Below are positions 39,760 to 42,484 of a DNA stretch of 42,484 nucleotides, piece by piece. Every line of letters begins with the position of its first letter. Position 1 is the stretch's first letter. The notes beneath the pieces are model-generated. The model searched no databases and was not told where the DNA came from. It was given only the letters and a program-made list of their open reading frames with translations. The DNA is taken from the NCBI GenBank assembly GCA_964360995.1, contig CAYHYZ010000003.1, positions 1 through 42,484 of the forward strand, given 5' to 3'. This DNA comes from CAYHBS01 sp964360995. Lineage in GTDB: Bacteria; Patescibacteriota; Minisyncoccia; Ryanbacterales; HO2-45-13. The position numbers were made by a program, and so were the translations under genes.

Positions 39760-41346
39760 CTACGCAATCTTATCAATGAGACTAATACCTGTCATTTCCG
39801 CGGGCTGTGGAATGCCCATGAGCGCAAGAATTGTTGGGGCAACATCTGCGAGTACTCCTTTCGTCCCGCGATACCGTTCCTGAATTTCATCGTACGTTGC
39901 AGGCTCAGAACGCTTAAACTCATTTCCAATTAAATAGAATGGCACGGGATTGATCGTGTGTTTCGTGCGCTTGATACCGGTCAATCCGTAATGCTTTTCC
40001 TCTGCGTTTCCGTGATCTGCGGTAATCATCATCGTCCCTCCAAGTGCAAGCACCCGTTCCATTATTCTCCCAACACCCTCATCGACAGTTTCAACCGCAG
40101 TGACCGTCGCGTCAAAATTTCCGGTGTGCCCCACCATGTCAGCGTTCGCAAAGTTCACCACTGTAAAATCGTATTTCGAAATATTCTCAAGCACCGCCAT
40201 CGTCACGTCTTCTGCGGACATGCGCGGAGACTCATCAAAATGTGGAACGCGTGGGGACTGAATGAGAATACGATCTTCTCCCGGGAATGGCTCTTCTACA
40301 CCTCCATTAAAAAAGTATGTCACGTGCGCATATTTTTCAGTTTCCGCCACATGGAGTTGCTTCTTCCCTACTTCACTCACTACTTTTGCAAGCGGTCGCT
40401 CTACATCAAGCGGAGGGAATGCGACAAACGTTTGCAAATCCGCGGCGTAGCGGGTCATGGTAGCGACAAACATATTCTCTAATTTTTTAGAACGAGCGAA
40501 CGCTTCAAAGTTTCCATCAATAAATGCATGTGTGAGCTGACGCATGGAGTCTTCACGAAAGTTTACCGTAATAATCGCGTCATTGGAGTGTATGGCTCCC
40601 ACCGGCTTTTCATCTTTTCCTTTCACCCACGCCGGCACGATATCCACGTCTTCGGTGTTTTGCTCATACATGCGCGCGACGTACTGCACGGGATAGACGC
40701 AATTTTGCTTACTGGTGCCCACCAAACAATCGAACGCTTGTTGGGTACGCTCCCACCGTTTGTCGCGATCCATCGAAAATCCTCTCCCCATAATCGTTGC
40801 AATTTGCACATGTTGATACCCAGGCTTTTCCAAATACTTCTTCAGTTGTTTGATGTCCTCCAAAAATTCACGAGCGGGAGCGTCCTTTCCATCTGAAAAT
40901 ATATGAAGCATCGTGGGTACCGCCTGGCGTGCGGCAAAATCAATGAGCGCGTAGTAGTGATCTATATACGCGTGTACCGACCCTGTCGAAAAAAGCCCCA
41001 TAATATGAAGCGCGCTTTTATGCGTGTTCACATGATGCACTGCTCCCAAAAATGCGGGATTAGAAAAAAATGACTGGTCTTTGATAGAAGAAATGATGCG
41101 CGGCAAATGCTGAAAGAGCGTGCGTCCTGACCCAATGGTAAGGTGCCCCACCTCGCTATTCCCCGATTCACTCACCGGAAGCCCCACGGCAATGCCCGAT
41201 GCCTGGAGTGTGGTGAACGGATAAAATTTTTCAATGTCGTGAATAAATGGACGACGCGCAAGCATAAACGGACTCGAACTCATCGCCGCCGGAGGTGGCA
41301 CACCAAATCCATCAAGCACCACCAGCACCACGGGATTTATTTCCAT
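39760..41346 (-). CDS. gpmI: 2,3-bisphosphoglycerate-independent phosphoglycerate mutase
   Basis: This 528-residue protein is a complete iPGM of the alkaline phosphatase superfamily. It has Asp12 in VLDGFG, the phosphorylated Ser64 in GNSEVGHLTIGSGR, metal-ligand regions HIFSDGKDAP, ADMVGHTGN and MITADHGNAEE. It interconverts 3- and 2-phosphoglycerate with Mn2+ in glycolysis. It is slightly longer than the usual 510 residues. It is a single minus-strand gene, divergent from rny. There is no Shine-Dalgarno sequence before the ATG. Confidence 0.97.
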   Translation of the reverse strand: MEINPVVLVVLDGFGVPPPAAMSSSPFMLARRPFIHDIEKFYPFTTLQASGIAVGLPVSESGNSEVGHLTIGSGRTLFQHLPRIISSIKDQSFFSNPAFLGAVHHVNTHKSALHIMGLFSTGSVHAYIDHYYALIDFAARQAVPTMLHIFSDGKDAPAREFLEDIKQLKKYLEKPGYQHVQIATIMGRGFSMDRDKRWERTQQAFDCLVGTSKQNCVYPVQYVARMYEQNTEDVDIVPAWVKGKDEKPVGAIHSNDAIITVNFREDSMRQLTHAFIDGNFEAFARSKKLENMFVATMTRYAADLQTFVAFPPLDVERPLAKVVSEVGKKQLHVAETEKYAHVTYFFNGGVEEPFPGEDRILIQSPRVPHFDESPRMSAEDVTMAVLENISKYDFTVVNFANADMVGHTGNFDATVTAVETVDEGVGRIMERVLALGGTMMITADHGNAEEKHYGLTGIKRTKHTINPVPFYLIGNEFKRSEPATYDEIQERYRGTKGVLADVAPTILALMGIPQPAEMTGISLIDKIA

Positions 41347-41429
41347 GTGACTAGTATATCACGCAGCAGAGCGGGCAAATAAAACATCAAGAGGATTTTC
41401 TTGGGCGTTGTCTTGACTAAAAAAATGCT

Positions 41430-41458
41430 TTGACGGAGAGTTAAAATCGGGCTACTAT
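41430..41458 (+). promoter_or_regulatory. rny promoter
   Basis: TTGACG (41430-41435), a 17-bp spacer and TACTAT (41453-41458) form a good housekeeping promoter about 90 bp upstream of the rny start. The leader contains a small palindrome TGCATTACGTGCA. Confidence 0.75.
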
Positions 41459-41546
41459 ATAGATGTTCATCTATTGTTACTTATTATTACTGGAACCCGT
41501 GCATTACGTGCATCTATGCAAGTAACGCTCGCCACAATACACCAAT

Positions 41547-42484
41547 ATGGAATTTTCGTCCCAAACACTGGTGTTCGGGGTGGGCTTTTTGGTTATCGGT
41601 CTTGGAGCTGGCTATGCGATCCGCAATTTTCTCGCGACACATCGCAAGAACTCGCTAGAACTCGAAATCAAAAAACTCCATCTTGACGCCAAAGCGAAAG
41701 CGCAGGATCTCATACTTGAGGCAAAGAACAAAGCCACAAGTGTCGCCGAGGAGGCGTTAAAAGAAGTGAAGGAAAAAGAACGCGAACTCCAAAGAACGTT
41801 GGATCGCATGACAAAGCGTGAAGAACAGCTCGATAAAAAGTCGGGAGATCTTGACGTAGAGAAAGAAAAATTAAATACGAACGTAGACCGAGTGAAGGCA
41901 TACGAAGAAAAGGTCAAATTACGCGAACAGGAACACGTGGTCGCGCTTGAGAAAATTGCCGGTCTTTCAAATGAGGAGGCGAAAAAACAACTCATGAGCG
42001 CGGTAGAACGTGACGCCGAGCAAGTGCTCGCCGAACGTATGCGTAAACTGGAACTACAAGGAGAAGAACGACTTGAGCGAAAAGCAAAAGATATTCTTGC
42101 GGTGATTATTCAACGCCTTGCGTCTGCGACGACATCTGAAGTCACCACGACAACTGTTTCCATCCCGTCAGATGACGTGAAGGGTAAAATTATTGGGAAA
42201 GAGGGACGGAACATCCGCGCGCTTGAGCGCGCGGCGGGCGTAGAAATTGTTGTGGATGAAACACCGGGATCCATTATGATCTCAAGCTTTGATCCGGTGC
42301 GTCGGCAAATTGCAAAAAGTGCACTCGAGGACCTTATCGTAGACGGACGAATACACCCCGCGCGCATTGAAGAAACGGTAGATAAGGCAAAGGGAAAGAT
42401 TGAAAAGGCCATGAAAGATGCGGCCGACGCCGCGGCATACGAGATTGGGGTGTTTGATCTTGACCCTCGCCTCATGCAACTGCT
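41547..42484 (+). CDS. rny: Ribonuclease Y, 5' part (runs off the window)
   Basis: The ATG at 41547 (MEFSSQTLVFGVGFL) opens a frame that runs to the window end without a stop, giving 312 codons. It has an N-terminal membrane anchor (about residues 8-26), a long highly charged coiled coil (about 35-180) and a KH domain starting VSIPSDDVKGKIIGKEGRN (near residue 206). This is the order found in RNase Y; the catalytic HD domain would lie beyond the edge. RNase Y is a membrane-bound endonuclease that starts mRNA decay. There is no Shine-Dalgarno sequence, as for the other housekeeping genes here. Confidence 0.95.
   Translation, partial: MEFSSQTLVFGVGFLVIGLGAGYAIRNFLATHRKNSLELEIKKLHLDAKAKAQDLILEAKNKATSVAEEALKEVKEKERELQRTLDRMTKREEQLDKKSGDLDVEKEKLNTNVDRVKAYEEKVKLREQEHVVALEKIAGLSNEEAKKQLMSAVERDAEQVLAERMRKLELQGEERLERKAKDILAVIIQRLASATTSEVTTTTVSIPSDDVKGKIIGKEGRNIRALERAAGVEIVVDETPGSIMISSFDPVRRQIAKSALEDLIVDGRIHPARIEETVDKAKGKIEKAMKDAADAAAYEIGVFDLDPRLMQL

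Overview
The window reads as Patescibacteria/CPR DNA, most likely from the Parcubacteria group. This rests on small compact operons, a type IV pilus (T4P) locus with PilB/PilC/PilM/PilN/PilO and pseudopilins but no secretin, a trigger factor without its PPIase domain, and many small CPR-typical proteins (DUF5674, four-helix-bundle protein, GIY-YIG, HicBA, Fic, a PaaX/Cas2-like regulator). TGA ends several genes (hppA, the DUF5674 gene), so the code is standard rather than the Gracilibacteria code. Lineage is inferred from content only; no rRNA is present.

Layout. 1-3.1 kb: minus-strand genes for a membrane-anchored DsbA-like thioredoxin, an EVE-domain protein, a small unknown, a DUF1761 membrane protein and an orotate-phosphoribosyltransferase-like protein. 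3.1-3.7 kb: tRNA-Arg(UCU) followed by a non-coding stretch with repeated tRNA fragments and long perfect hairpins. 3.7-32.9 kb: one long T4P locus, all T4P genes on the minus strand. Read in the direction of transcription it is histidine kinase, response regulator, pilB, [four-helix protein], pilC, GIY-YIG, a FimT/GspH-like prepilin with DUF2341 and LamG, [Fic], [HicBA], then three consecutive PilV-PilW-PilX-like modules, then pilM, pilN, pilO and a small membrane protein. The modules are separated by a secreted protein gene, a plus-strand PaaX/Cas2-like gene and a plus-strand DUF5674 pair. 33-38.3 kb: plus-strand operon nusA-hppA-tig-clpP. 38.3-39.7 kb: three minus-strand orphan genes with good Shine-Dalgarno sequences and, in each case, a terminator just downstream. 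39.7-42.5 kb: gpmI (minus) divergent from rny (plus, cut by the window end).

Two things stand out. First, the three pilV-pilW-pilX modules look like three alternative pilus-tip complexes equivalent to GspI-GspJ-GspK: each PilW carries a LamG-like lectin fold, each PilX is a roughly 700-residue protein without Glu5, and all could be served by a single assembly motor. Second, short tandem arrays of a 7-bp unit (AGCTnnn) sit exactly at gene ends and bracket the accessory genes (Fic, HicBA, four-helix protein) that interrupt the pilus operon. One such spacer exists in two near-identical copies (53 bp before and 24 bp after an assembly gap) plus a third diverged copy, and arrays have also entered the leader peptide of one prepilin in frame. 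This suggests that heptamer arrays are recombination or integration sites for cargo genes.
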